A stretch of 13,142 nucleotides of DNA from assembly GCF_036391795.1 (NCBI RefSeq), contig NZ_DASVZH010000225.1:1-13142 (forward strand), written 5' to 3'. Below the pieces are notes generated by a model that ran no database searches, was not told the origin of the DNA, and was given only the letters and a program-made list of their open reading frames with translations. Position numbers and translations under genes: made by a program. Shown here in pieces: positions 6,987 through 13,142 of this stretch. Each line of letters opens with the position of its first letter. Positions within the stretch are counted from its first letter, which is position 1. This DNA comes from Oryzihumus sp036391795 (lineage in GTDB: Bacteria; Actinomycetota; Actinomycetes; Actinomycetales; Dermatophilaceae).

Positions 6987-8170
6987 GACGCGTGCCGGGC
7001 GTTCCCGCCATCGGGGCCGTGGCCCAGGTCGAGCTGTGAGCGCCCCACCTCGGTGTCGAGGGCATCGAGCAGCTCGCCGGCTGTGAGCGGCCGCGGGGCG
7101 ACCTCGAGCGGGGTGAGCTCCGGCAGCGGCTCGTCGGCGAGCTCGAGGTCGTGCATCTTGCGGGCGGTGACCAGCACGCGGGCCTCGAGGGCACCGACCA
7201 TCGCGTTGTAGCTCTCCACCGACTTCTGCAGCGAGGCCCCCATCTTCGTGGCGTGCGTGCCCAACGTGCCCAGCCGGGCATACAGCTGGGTGCCGAGCTG
7301 GAGCAGCGCCCTGGCGTTGGTGGTGAGCGCGTCCTGCTGCCACGTGAAGGCGACCGTGCGCAGCAGCGCGAGCAGGGTGCCGGGGGAGGCAAGGACCACC
7401 TTGCGGCTCATGGCCTGCTCGAGCAGGGCCGGGTCGGCGGACAGCGCGGCCGCGAGGATCGCGTCGCCGGGCACGAAGCAGACGACCATCTCGGGCGTGG
7501 TGGAGAACGCGGACCAGTAGGCCTTGGCGCTCAGCTGCTCGACGTGGCCGCGCAGGGAGGCCGCGTGCGTCGCGAGCAGGCGGGTCCGCTCGGCGGCCTC
7601 GATGGTATCGCTCTGGGCGGACAGGAACGCCGTCATGGGCGCCTTGGAGTCGACCACGACGCACTTGTCGCCGGGCAGCCGGACCAGCACGTCGGGGCGG
7701 ATTCCCTTGTCGTGGCTGCTGATCGCGCTGACCTGCTCGTCGAAGTCACAGCGAGCCAGCATCCCGGCGTGCTCGAGGACGCGACGCAGCTGCACCTCGC
7801 CCCACGAGCCCCGGATGGTGGACGCGTTGAGGGACCCGGCCAGGGAGGCGGTCTGGGAGCGCAGCGCCTCGGTGGTGGTCGTGACGCTGGCGAGCTGCTG
7901 GCCCAGGGCGCTGAACTGCTCGACCCGGTCGCGCTCGAGCGTGGACACCTGGCGCTCCACCCGGCCGAGCGCGTCGCGCAGCGGCGCGAGGATCGTTGCG
8001 GTCTGGGCGTCGTCGCTGACGGCGGCCTCGAGGTCGACGATGCGCTCACGCAGCAGGTCGCGCTCGGTGCTCAGGGCGGCCGAGCGCCCTGCGAAGACCA
8101 GACGGCAGACGAGCACCGCACCCACGGCTCCTAGCAGGAGCCCTCCCAGCAATGCCAACGCGATTCCCAT
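6983..8170 (-). CDS. rmuC: DNA recombination protein RmuC
   Basis: 395 residues from ATG 8170. RmuC proteins limit rearrangements at inverted repeats and carry a PD-(D/E)XK nuclease-like fold; the exact reaction is not settled. A membrane segment spans residues 4-25 (ALALLGGLLLGAVGAVLVCRLVF region), followed by a long coiled coil (about 30-115). The RmuC core then shows GSWGEVQLRRVLEHAGM (121-137), RPDVLVRLPGDK with Asp160, and VVVDSKAP (171-178) with Asp174 and Lys176 as the nuclease-type motif, then helices to about 340. An in-frame ATG at 8182 would add MVWR; neither start has a clear ribosome-binding site, so the start is uncertain. The TAG stop is formed by the same CTAG that ends ispH. 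The last 40 residues are low-complexity. Confidence 0.93.
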   Translation of the reverse strand: MGIALALLGGLLLGAVGAVLVCRLVFAGRSAALSTERDLLRERIVDLEAAVSDDAQTATILAPLRDALGRVERQVSTLERDRVEQFSALGQQLASVTTTTEALRSQTASLAGSLNASTIRGSWGEVQLRRVLEHAGMLARCDFDEQVSAISSHDKGIRPDVLVRLPGDKCVVVDSKAPMTAFLSAQSDTIEAAERTRLLATHAASLRGHVEQLSAKAYWSAFSTTPEMVVCFVPGDAILAAALSADPALLEQAMSRKVVLASPGTLLALLRTVAFTWQQDALTTNARALLQLGTQLYARLGTLGTHATKMGASLQKSVESYNAMVGALEARVLVTARKMHDLELADEPLPELTPLEVAPRPLTAGELLDALDTEVGRSQLDLGHGPDGGNARHAS

Positions 8171-8277
8171 GCGCCAGACCATGACAGAGGGGACCGACAG
8201 GATGGTGCACCGCCACGGACACCACCGCCGGGAAGTGTCAGCCGCCGGCCCGGACGCCAAGGGGTTGCCTCCCCTCG

Positions 8278-8327
8278 GTCAAGGAATCGTCAGGGTTTGC
8301 GGTGAAGCAGGCCAAAAACGGTCAGGG
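8278..8327 (+). repeat. Phased GTCARGG direct repeats upstream of the secreted protease gene
   Basis: GTCAAGG starts at 8278, GTCAGGG at 8289 and GTCAGGG at 8321, with spacings of 11 and 32 nt, close to one and three turns of B-DNA. A partial copy, GTCAGCC, starts at 8237, 41 nt before the first. They lie in the 241-bp divergent space between rmuC and the protease, 85-134 nt before its ATG, next to a locally A-rich patch (CCAAAAAC). A regulator-binding region is an inference; short GC-rich repeats can arise by chance. Confidence 0.3.
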
Positions 8328-8411
8328 GAGCCGGTTTGGGATGGCGGAGGGGGTGACATGCGGCACACGATCGCGCCGCGGCCCATCCCGGGCCACCCTT
8401 CTGGAGGTCTC

Positions 8412-9584
8412 ATGAAGCGCTTCACTTTGTCCGTCGCGGTCGGATCGGCCGCCGCGGCCCTGCTGGTCGGCACGACCACCAGCGCCATGGCCCAGCCAGC
8501 ACCGGCCGGGTCCGCCCGAGGCACCGAACGCATCTGCGCCGCCCCGGCAAAGGGATACGCCAGCTGCAACGCGATCGTCGTCACCGACGCATCGGGCAAG
8601 CCGGTCGCGAACGCGACCCCGAGCGGCCTCGGCCCGAGCGACATCCGCTCGGCCTACGGCCTGACCAGCTCCTCCAGCGGTGGCCGCACCGTCGCCATCG
8701 TCGACGCCTACGACGACCCCACCGCCGAGTCCGACCTCGGCGTCTACCGCTCGCAGTACGGCCTGCCGGCCTGCACCACGGCCAACGGCTGCTTCCGCAA
8801 GGTCAGCCAGACCGGCAGCACGACCAGCCTCCCGCGCACCGACGCCGGCTGGGCGACCGAGATCAGCCTGGACCTCGACATGGTCTCGGCGGCCTGCCCC
8901 GACTGCAAGATCCTGCTCGTCGAGGCCAACTCGTCGTCGTTCTCCAACCTGGGGACGGGCGTGAACTACGCCGCCACGCAAGGCGTCTCCGCGATCAGCA
9001 ACAGCTACGGCGGCTCGGACACCTCGCAGCTCTCGGCCTACGACCACCCGGGTATCGCGGTCACCGCGTCCACCGGTGACAACGGCTACGGCATGGAGTC
9101 CCCGGCGTCCTTCGACTCGGTCGTCGCCGTCGGCGGCACGAGCCTCAAGAAGGCCTCCAACGCCCGCGGCTGGACCGAGACCGCCTGGAGCGGCGCCGGC
9201 AGCGGCTGCTCCACCGTCAACGCCAAGCCCTCCTGGCAGACCTCGGCCACCCAGTGCTCCGGCAAGGCCAACGCGGACGTCTCCGCCGTCGCCGACCCCA
9301 ATACCGGTGTCGCGGTCTACGACTCGACGAACTACCAGGGTCGCAGCGGCTGGCAGGTCTACGGCGGCACCAGCGCCTCGTCGCCGATCGTCGCCAGCGT
9401 CTACACGCTGTCCGGCAACACCTCCGGCTACCCGGCCTCCTACACCTGGGGCCACGCCTCCGGCCTGAACGACGTCACCTCCGGCTCCAACGGCAGCTGC
9501 ACCACCGCCGTGTGGTGCAACTCCGGCACCGGCTGGGACGGCCCGACCGGCCTCGGCACGCCGAACGGCACCAGCGCGTTCTGA
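8412..9584 (+). CDS. Secreted S53 (sedolisin-type) serine-carboxyl peptidase
   Basis: 390 residues from ATG 8412 with GGAGG at 8403-8407. Residues 1-27 are a Sec signal peptide (MKRFT, hydrophobic core, AMA before Gln28). S53 marks: Glu150 and Asp154 in WATEISLDLD (the E-x-x-x-D pair of the triad), Asp223 in ASTGDNG (oxyanion), Ser321 in GGTSASSP (nucleophile), and a calcium site made of Asp354-Val355 and GTGWD (Gly372, Gly374, Asp376). Classic sedolisins have a propeptide near 200 residues; here only about 45 residues separate signal and catalytic domain. Ten cysteines fall into five close pairs: 42/52, 121/127, 162/165, 266/282, 363/369. All 15 tyrosines use TAC, suggesting good expression. 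It probably digests external protein. Databases may label it S8/S53; the E-D-S arrangement favours S53. It stands alone between rmuC and ychF. Confidence 0.93.
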   Translation: MKRFTLSVAVGSAAAALLVGTTTSAMAQPAPAGSARGTERICAAPAKGYASCNAIVVTDASGKPVANATPSGLGPSDIRSAYGLTSSSSGGRTVAIVDAYDDPTAESDLGVYRSQYGLPACTTANGCFRKVSQTGSTTSLPRTDAGWATEISLDLDMVSAACPDCKILLVEANSSSFSNLGTGVNYAATQGVSAISNSYGGSDTSQLSAYDHPGIAVTASTGDNGYGMESPASFDSVVAVGGTSLKKASNARGWTETAWSGAGSGCSTVNAKPSWQTSATQCSGKANADVSAVADPNTGVAVYDSTNYQGRSGWQVYGGTSASSPIVASVYTLSGNTSGYPASYTWGHASGLNDVTSGSNGSCTTAVWCNSGTGWDGPTGLGTPNGTSAF

Positions 9585-9610
9585 CCCGACTCCCCTCGGG
9601 GGGACGCGAC

Positions 9611-9641
9611 GGAGGGCCCGGTCCAGGTGACCGGGCCCTCC
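9611..9641 (+). terminator. Strong hairpin after the protease gene, probable terminator
   Basis: A perfect 13-bp GC-rich stem (GGAGGGCCCGGTC at 9611-9623 and its complement at 9629-9641) with a 5-nt loop starts 27 nt after the protease stop. There is no T-run after it, as is common in actinomycetes, so it may act as a U-less terminator or an mRNA-stabilising end. A smaller hairpin (TCCCC/GGGGA at 9591-9604) lies just before it. It separates the protease from the ychF promoter about 33 nt downstream. Confidence 0.7.
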
Positions 9642-9673
9642 TGCTGCGTTCACGGCATACCGGCCCTGGCGGC

Positions 9674-9679
9674 TAGACT
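9674..9679 (+). promoter_or_regulatory. -10 box of ychF, leaderless or very short leader
   Basis: TAGACT fits TANNNT and is followed by 9 nt and GTG 9689, with no Shine-Dalgarno sequence between. Transcription would start within about 3 nt of the start codon. A loose -35 (TTCACG at 9649-9654, 19-nt spacer) is possible. Confidence 0.45.
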
Positions 9680-9688
9680 CCTGAACCC

Positions 9689-10774
9689 GTGGCTCTCACT
9701 ATCGGCATCGTCGGACTCCCCAACGTCGGCAAGTCCACCCTCTTCAACGCCCTGACCAAGAACAACGTGCTCGCGGCGAACTACCCGTTCGCGACGATCG
9801 AGCCGAACGTCGGGGTGGTGCCGCTGCCGGACCCGCGCCTGGCCGCGCTCGCCGAGATCTTCTCCTCCGAGCGGATCCTGCCGGCCACCGTCTCCTTCGT
9901 CGACATCGCCGGGATCGTGCGCGGCGCCTCCGAGGGGGAGGGGCTGGGCAACAAGTTCCTGGCCAACATCCGCGAGGCCGACGCGATCTGCCAGGTGGTC
10001 CGCGCCTTCCACGACGACGACGTGCACCACGTCGAGGGCAAGGTCTCGCCCAAGGACGACATCGAGACGATCCACACCGAGCTGATCCTCGCCGACCTGC
10101 AGACCCTCGAGAAGGCCGTGCCGCGCCTCGAGAAGGAGGTCAAGGGCAAGAAGACCGACAAGGCTGTCCTCGACACCGCGCTCGCCGCGCAGAAGGTGCT
10201 GGAGGAGGGGCACACCCTGTATGCCGCGGGCGCGGCGTCCGGGGTCGACCCCGAGCACGTGCGCGAGCTCGGCCTGCTCACCACCAAGCCGTTCCTCTAC
10301 GTCTTCAACATCGACGAGGGGCAGCTGACCGACGAGACCCTGCAGGCCGACCTGTCCGCGCTGGTCGCGCCCGCCGACGCGATCTTCCTCAACGCCAAGC
10401 TGGAGTCCGAGCTCGCCGAGCTCGACGAGGACGAGGCCCGCGAGCTGCTGGAGTCGGTGGGCGTGTCCGAGCCCGGCCTGAACCAGCTGGCGCACAAGGG
10501 CTTCCACACCCTGGGGCTGCAGACCTACCTCACCGCCGGGCCGAAGGAGGCCCGCGCCTGGACGATCCACAAGGGCTGGACCGCGCCGCAGGCCGCCGGG
10601 GTCATCCACACCGACTTCCAGCGCGGGTTCATCAAGGCCGAGATCGTCTCCTTCAACGACCTGGTCGAGGCCGGCTCGATGAACGAGGCCAAGGCCCGCG
10701 GCAGGGTCCGCATGGAGGGCAAGGAGTACGTCATGGCCGACGGCGACGTGGTGGAGTTCCGCTTCAACGTCTGA
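9689..10774 (+). CDS. ychF: Redox-regulated ATPase YchF (Obg family)
   Basis: 361 residues, matching the usual length. YchF is a universally conserved P-loop protein that binds ribosomes, prefers ATP to GTP and has been linked to oxidative stress and translation. The P-loop is GLPNVGKST (9-17), the G3 motif is DIAGIVRGASEGEGLGNKF (72-90), and the G4 position reads NIDE (207-210) instead of NKxD, the change that explains ATP preference. A coiled-coil insert lies at about 130-195 (EKEVKGKKTDK), and a TGS domain covers about 278-360, ending DGDVVEFRFNV. The start is GTG 9689, before VALTIGIVGLPNVGKS; it follows a -10 box closely. The partner gene downstream is convergent. Presence near ispH is typical of actinomycetes. 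Confidence 0.97.
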   Translation: MALTIGIVGLPNVGKSTLFNALTKNNVLAANYPFATIEPNVGVVPLPDPRLAALAEIFSSERILPATVSFVDIAGIVRGASEGEGLGNKFLANIREADAICQVVRAFHDDDVHHVEGKVSPKDDIETIHTELILADLQTLEKAVPRLEKEVKGKKTDKAVLDTALAAQKVLEEGHTLYAAGAASGVDPEHVRELGLLTTKPFLYVFNIDEGQLTDETLQADLSALVAPADAIFLNAKLESELAELDEDEARELLESVGVSEPGLNQLAHKGFHTLGLQTYLTAGPKEARAWTIHKGWTAPQAAGVIHTDFQRGFIKAEIVSFNDLVEAGSMNEAKARGRVRMEGKEYVMADGDVVEFRFNV

Positions 10775-10785
10775 GCCGGCGGCAC

Positions 10786-10808
10786 CGACGCGAAGCGCTT
10801 CTTCGTCG
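10786..10808. terminator. Possible hairpin between convergent ychF and methyltransferase genes
   Basis: CGACG (10786-10790) pairs with CGTCG (10804-10808) around the palindrome GAAGCGCTTC (10792-10801), giving an imperfect stem in the 49-nt space between two stop codons. It is short and interrupted, so a role as a two-way terminator is only a suggestion. Confidence 0.3.
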
Positions 10809-10823
10809 ACCCGTCCGACACGT

Positions 10824-11567
10824 CTACGGGCGGGTCGCCTGCACGAAGCTGACCCGGCCGAACCGGTGGTCGACGTGCGCGACCTCGCGGGCGTCCCCGA
10901 ACCCGGCCTCGGCGAGGAGCGCGACGATGCCGTCACCGAGGTTGCGGGCCACGGCCGGGCTCTGTGCCACCCGGGAGCGCACCAGGTGGGGCAGGTGCCG
11001 CAGGGCGTGAGCCGGGCCATGGCGGTGCGCCGAAGGGTGAGCCTCCCCGGCGTCGGGTGCCGGACCGCCGAAGTCGACGACGGTGACCTGGCCTCCCGGC
11101 CGGAGGGCCCGGAGCGCGTCGTGCGCGAACGCGACCCGGCCGGCGTCGTCGACGTGGTGCAGCGCCAACGAGGAGACCACGTGGTCGAGCGAGGCGTCCT
11201 CGGCGGGGATCCGGTCGGCGTACCCCTGCACGAGCGTGAGGGACACACCGCGCCGCTGCGCCTTGCGCGCGGCCCGGCGCAGGGCGTCCTCGTCCGGGTC
11301 GAGACCCGTGACCCGGGCGTCCGGACGGGCCGCGAGGAGCGCGAACGACAGGTTGCCGGTCCCACACCCGACGTCGACTACCGCCTGACCGGGCCCGATG
11401 CCGGCGAGCTCGACCGCACGCTCATGCAGCGTCCGGACCCCGGCCACCCGGGTGAAGACGTCGTACAGCGGGAGCAGCCAGGTCCGGCCCATGCCCGGCA
11501 GGAACGGACGGTCCCGCTCCTCCGGCGTGCGCTGGTCGAGGATGCGGATGGTGCCTGCGTCTGTCAT
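10824..11567 (-). CDS. Class I SAM-dependent methyltransferase
   Basis: 247 residues from ATG 11567, with GGAG about 7 nt upstream. The Rossmann-type fold begins after residue 45; motif I is VVDVGCGTGN (63-72), the acidic end of strand 2 is Asp90 (VTGLDPDED), the motif near strand 4 is LDHVVSSLALHHV (127-139), and LRALRPGGQVTVVDF (152-166) is the usual motif before strand 5. This layout is that of UbiE/Methyltransf_11-type enzymes acting on small molecules, but the substrate cannot be read from sequence. The N-terminal part (RPFLPGMGRTWLLPLYD) resembles stand-alone methyltransferases next to regulators. It is divergent from the AraC-type gene with 118 bp between, so the regulator may control it. 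Confidence 0.9.
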   Translation of the reverse strand: MTDAGTIRILDQRTPEERDRPFLPGMGRTWLLPLYDVFTRVAGVRTLHERAVELAGIGPGQAVVDVGCGTGNLSFALLAARPDARVTGLDPDEDALRRAARKAQRRGVSLTLVQGYADRIPAEDASLDHVVSSLALHHVDDAGRVAFAHDALRALRPGGQVTVVDFGGPAPDAGEAHPSAHRHGPAHALRHLPHLVRSRVAQSPAVARNLGDGIVALLAEAGFGDAREVAHVDHRFGRVSFVQATRP

Positions 11568-11685
11568 GGGGTGCTCCGTGGGTGCTCGGTGATGGCCCGC
11601 CACGCGGGACCGTGGTAGACCTGCTGTCCTCACCTGCCAGCCTTGGACATCTTTCGGTTCCACGGCAGCACGGAAGTCGGAGGCC

Positions 11686-12624
11686 ATGGCACATTCTTCG
11701 GTCGGGGGCCCGCCTGGACTGCCCTCGCGCCTGCGCACGGTGCGCCCCGACGGCACCCCGGTCTACCGCTACGAGCAGCGCTCGGGCGTGCCGCCGGTCT
11801 CCGTGGCCTGCTTCGACACCGACGCCGCCCACGCCGGCCTTCCCCCGGACCGCCGGCATGCCCACGACTTCCTCGTCCTGGTCTACGTCGAGGAGGGCGC
11901 GGGCTCGTTCGCGGTCGAAGGGGCGGAGCGGCCGCTGCGCCCGGGTCAGGTGTATGCCGTGCCGCCGGGACAGGTCATCGACGTCACCGCCGTCTTCGAG
12001 CAGTCCCGCTGCCGGGCGTGGTCGGTCGCGTTCACACCGGATGCGGTGCCTGCCCTGGCTGCGGTGTCCCCGCTGGCCTGGGCCCAGCACCCACTGCTGG
12101 CGATGTTCGCGCCCGGGGTGGGGCATGGCCTGGTCGCCGAGCCCGACCGGGCGCGCTGGTCGGCGTGGCTGACCGAGCTGGCCGAGGAGCTCGCGGACCC
12201 GCACCGTCTCGGGGCAGGCGAGGCCGTGGCCGGCCTCCTGACCCGGCTCCTGGTCGCGGCTGCCCGGCTGGCGCCCCCGCCGTCCTCGGCAGCGCCCGAC
12301 CCGCTGGTGGAACGGGTCTTCACCGAGATCGAGGCGACGTTCCGCGAGCCGGTCTCCGTCGGGGACGTTGCCCGGGCGCTGGGGTACACCCCGGGACACC
12401 TCACGACGGCGGTCCGCGAGCGGACTGGCCGGCCCGTGCTCGAGTGGATCACCGAGCGGCGGATGACCGAGGTCCGGCGGATGTTGCGCGAGACGGACCT
12501 GCCGTTGGGCGTGGTGGCCGCGCGGACCGGCCTGCGCGACGCCACCTACCTCGTCCGGCGCTTCCGGGACCGCTATGGCGTCACGCCGCAACAGTGGCGC
12601 CGAAGCCAGCGCGCCCGGCCATGA
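11686..12624 (+). CDS. AraC-family transcriptional regulator with N-terminal cupin domain
   Basis: 312 residues from ATG 11686. The N-terminal domain (about 25-115) is an AraC-type cupin: RRHAHDFLVLVYVEEGAGSF with His58 and His60, then LRPGQVYAVPPGQV. The C-terminal domain carries two helix-turn-helix units: VSVGDVARALGYTPGHLTTAVRER (about 223-246) and LGVVAARTGLRDATYLVRRFRDRYGVTPQQWR (274-305), which matches the AraC signature. It should bind DNA and respond to a small ligand. GGAGG at 11679-11683 is only 2 nt from ATG, while GGAAG at 11672-11676 has better spacing, so either may serve. Its divergent neighbour, the methyltransferase, is the natural candidate target. I find no clear operator repeat or promoter in the 118-bp space. 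The ligand is unknown. Confidence 0.93.
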   Translation: MAHSSVGGPPGLPSRLRTVRPDGTPVYRYEQRSGVPPVSVACFDTDAAHAGLPPDRRHAHDFLVLVYVEEGAGSFAVEGAERPLRPGQVYAVPPGQVIDVTAVFEQSRCRAWSVAFTPDAVPALAAVSPLAWAQHPLLAMFAPGVGHGLVAEPDRARWSAWLTELAEELADPHRLGAGEAVAGLLTRLLVAAARLAPPPSSAAPDPLVERVFTEIEATFREPVSVGDVARALGYTPGHLTTAVRERTGRPVLEWITERRMTEVRRMLRETDLPLGVVAARTGLRDATYLVRRFRDRYGVTPQQWRRSQRARP

Positions 12625-12703
12625 CGATCCAGCCTGACGCTGCGCAGGGTGGTCACCGATGTTGGCGCATGCGCTCGGCTGTCCCCGTGCGGTGTGCGGT
12701 CCG

Positions 12704-13142
12704 TCAGGGGACGATGACCAGCTTGCCGACGTGCCGGCGCGTCGCCAGCTCCCGTTGCGCCTCGGCCAGGTCCTCCAGGGGGAAGGTGGCGGCGATGACG
12801 GGCTGCACGTCGCCCCGCGCGGCGATCTCCACCAGGTGCCCGAAGATCCGCGGGGTGTGCATCGTCGATCCGACCAGGGCCAGGTTGGCGAGGTAGAGCC
12901 GTCGCACGTCCAGGTCGACCGCCCAGCCGTCCAGGGCGCCGGCCACCACCCAGCGCCCACCGGACTTCAGGAGCCCCAGGCCCCGGCCGACCGTGGCACC
13001 CGCCACGACGTCGATGACGGCGTCGTACCCCTCGGGTGCGGCCGCGGCCGCGTCGGCGAGCACCTCTTCGCGCCGGCGGTCCACGACGGCGCTGGCGCCG
13101 GCGGCCCGGACTGCGCCGGCCTTGGCGCCGCTGCAGACGGCC
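12704..13142 (-). CDS. Medium-chain dehydrogenase/reductase (zinc-type alcohol dehydrogenase or quinone oxidoreductase), C-terminal part
   Basis: Only the last 145 residues are in the window; the start lies beyond 13142. The frame runs in from the edge with VCSGAKAGAVRAAGASAVVDRR, the second half of a Rossmann NAD(P)-binding domain, continues with YDAVIDVVAGATVGRGLGLLKSGGRWVVAGAL, and ends with GDVQPVIAATFPLEDLAEAQRELATRRHVGKLVIV, the standard C-terminus of MDR oxidoreductases. A GTG at 13084 could be mistaken for a start, but the residues upstream continue the same fold. Zinc ligands and substrate site lie outside, so zinc dependence and substrate cannot be judged. It converges on the AraC-type gene with 79 nt between, where only a short palindrome (GCGCATGCGC, 12665-12674) is seen. 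Confidence 0.9.
   Translation of the reverse strand, partial: AVCSGAKAGAVRAAGASAVVDRRREEVLADAAAAAPEGYDAVIDVVAGATVGRGLGLLKSGGRWVVAGALDGWAVDLDVRRLYLANLALVGSTMHTPRIFGHLVEIAARGDVQPVIAATFPLEDLAEAQRELATRRHVGKLVIVP

Noticed and set aside
9650..11365. 571-codon minus-strand open frame over ychF
   Set aside because: It joins antisense ychF with an out-of-frame part of the methyltransferase gene; no domain is seen.
12665..12674. Palindrome GCGCATGCGC between the AraC and dehydrogenase genes as an operator or terminator
   Set aside because: A 10-nt palindrome with no loop cannot make a stable terminator, and it lies downstream of both genes, so an operator role is unlikely.
11422..12960. 512-codon open frame on the minus strand across the AraC-type gene
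   Set aside because: It lies antisense to a clear AraC protein, has no recognisable domains, and reflects the lack of stop codons in very GC-rich DNA.
13082..13084. GTG at 13084 as the start of a small 126-residue dehydrogenase
   Set aside because: The residues encoded upstream (VCSGAKAGAVRAAGASAV) continue the MDR fold, so the gene is cut by the window edge.
1..13142. Search for tRNAs, CRISPR arrays, insertion sequences, integrases, toxin-antitoxin or defence clusters
   Set aside because: Nothing with the needed repeats, catalytic motifs or arrangement was found; apart from the listed genes the sequence is short intergenic space.

Overview
The window is very GC-rich chromosomal DNA from an actinomycete. 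Supporting signs are tightly packed genes, frequent GTG starts, almost exclusive use of TAC for tyrosine, and several starts with a TANNNT-type -10 box directly upstream. The gene order glpX / DUF4245 / xseB-xseA / ispH / ychF, with a fumarase beside glpX, matches (from memory) the Mycobacterium tuberculosis block Rv1098c-Rv1112. Protein style would fit the Intrasporangiaceae or relatives, but this is a guess.

Left part (1-3557): the 5' two thirds of a class I Fe-S fumarase (minus, cut by the window edge), an uncharacterised HicB-like/DinB-like protein (plus), and a minus-strand pair glpX -> PfkB sugar kinase with only 4 nt between them. GlpX and a fructokinase-type enzyme both yield phosphorylated fructose, so this looks like a small central-carbon operon next to a TCA-cycle gene.

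Middle part (3682-8170): a membrane-anchored DUF4245 protein, the two exonuclease VII subunits (xseA upstream of xseB, minus), ispH of the MEP isoprenoid pathway (plus, divergent from xseA) and rmuC (minus). The stop codons of ispH and rmuC share a single CTAG. XseA, XseB and RmuC give the block a DNA-repair flavour.

Right part (8412-13142): a secreted S53 (sedolisin-type) serine-carboxyl peptidase with five close cysteine pairs and hardly any propeptide, a strong hairpin, ychF (ATP-binding Obg-family protein), a divergent pair of a SAM methyltransferase (minus) and an AraC-type regulator (plus), and the C-terminal part of a medium-chain dehydrogenase (minus, cut by the window edge).

I see no tRNA, rRNA, CRISPR, insertion sequence, prophage or integrase, and no gene-free stretch over 300 bases. 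This is mostly ordinary core genome. The most interesting points are the cluster of probable leaderless GTG starts, a TAT-GCC codon-pair bias, the protease architecture with helically phased upstream repeats, and two tail-to-tail overlaps. I do not see convincing evidence of a new multi-gene system.
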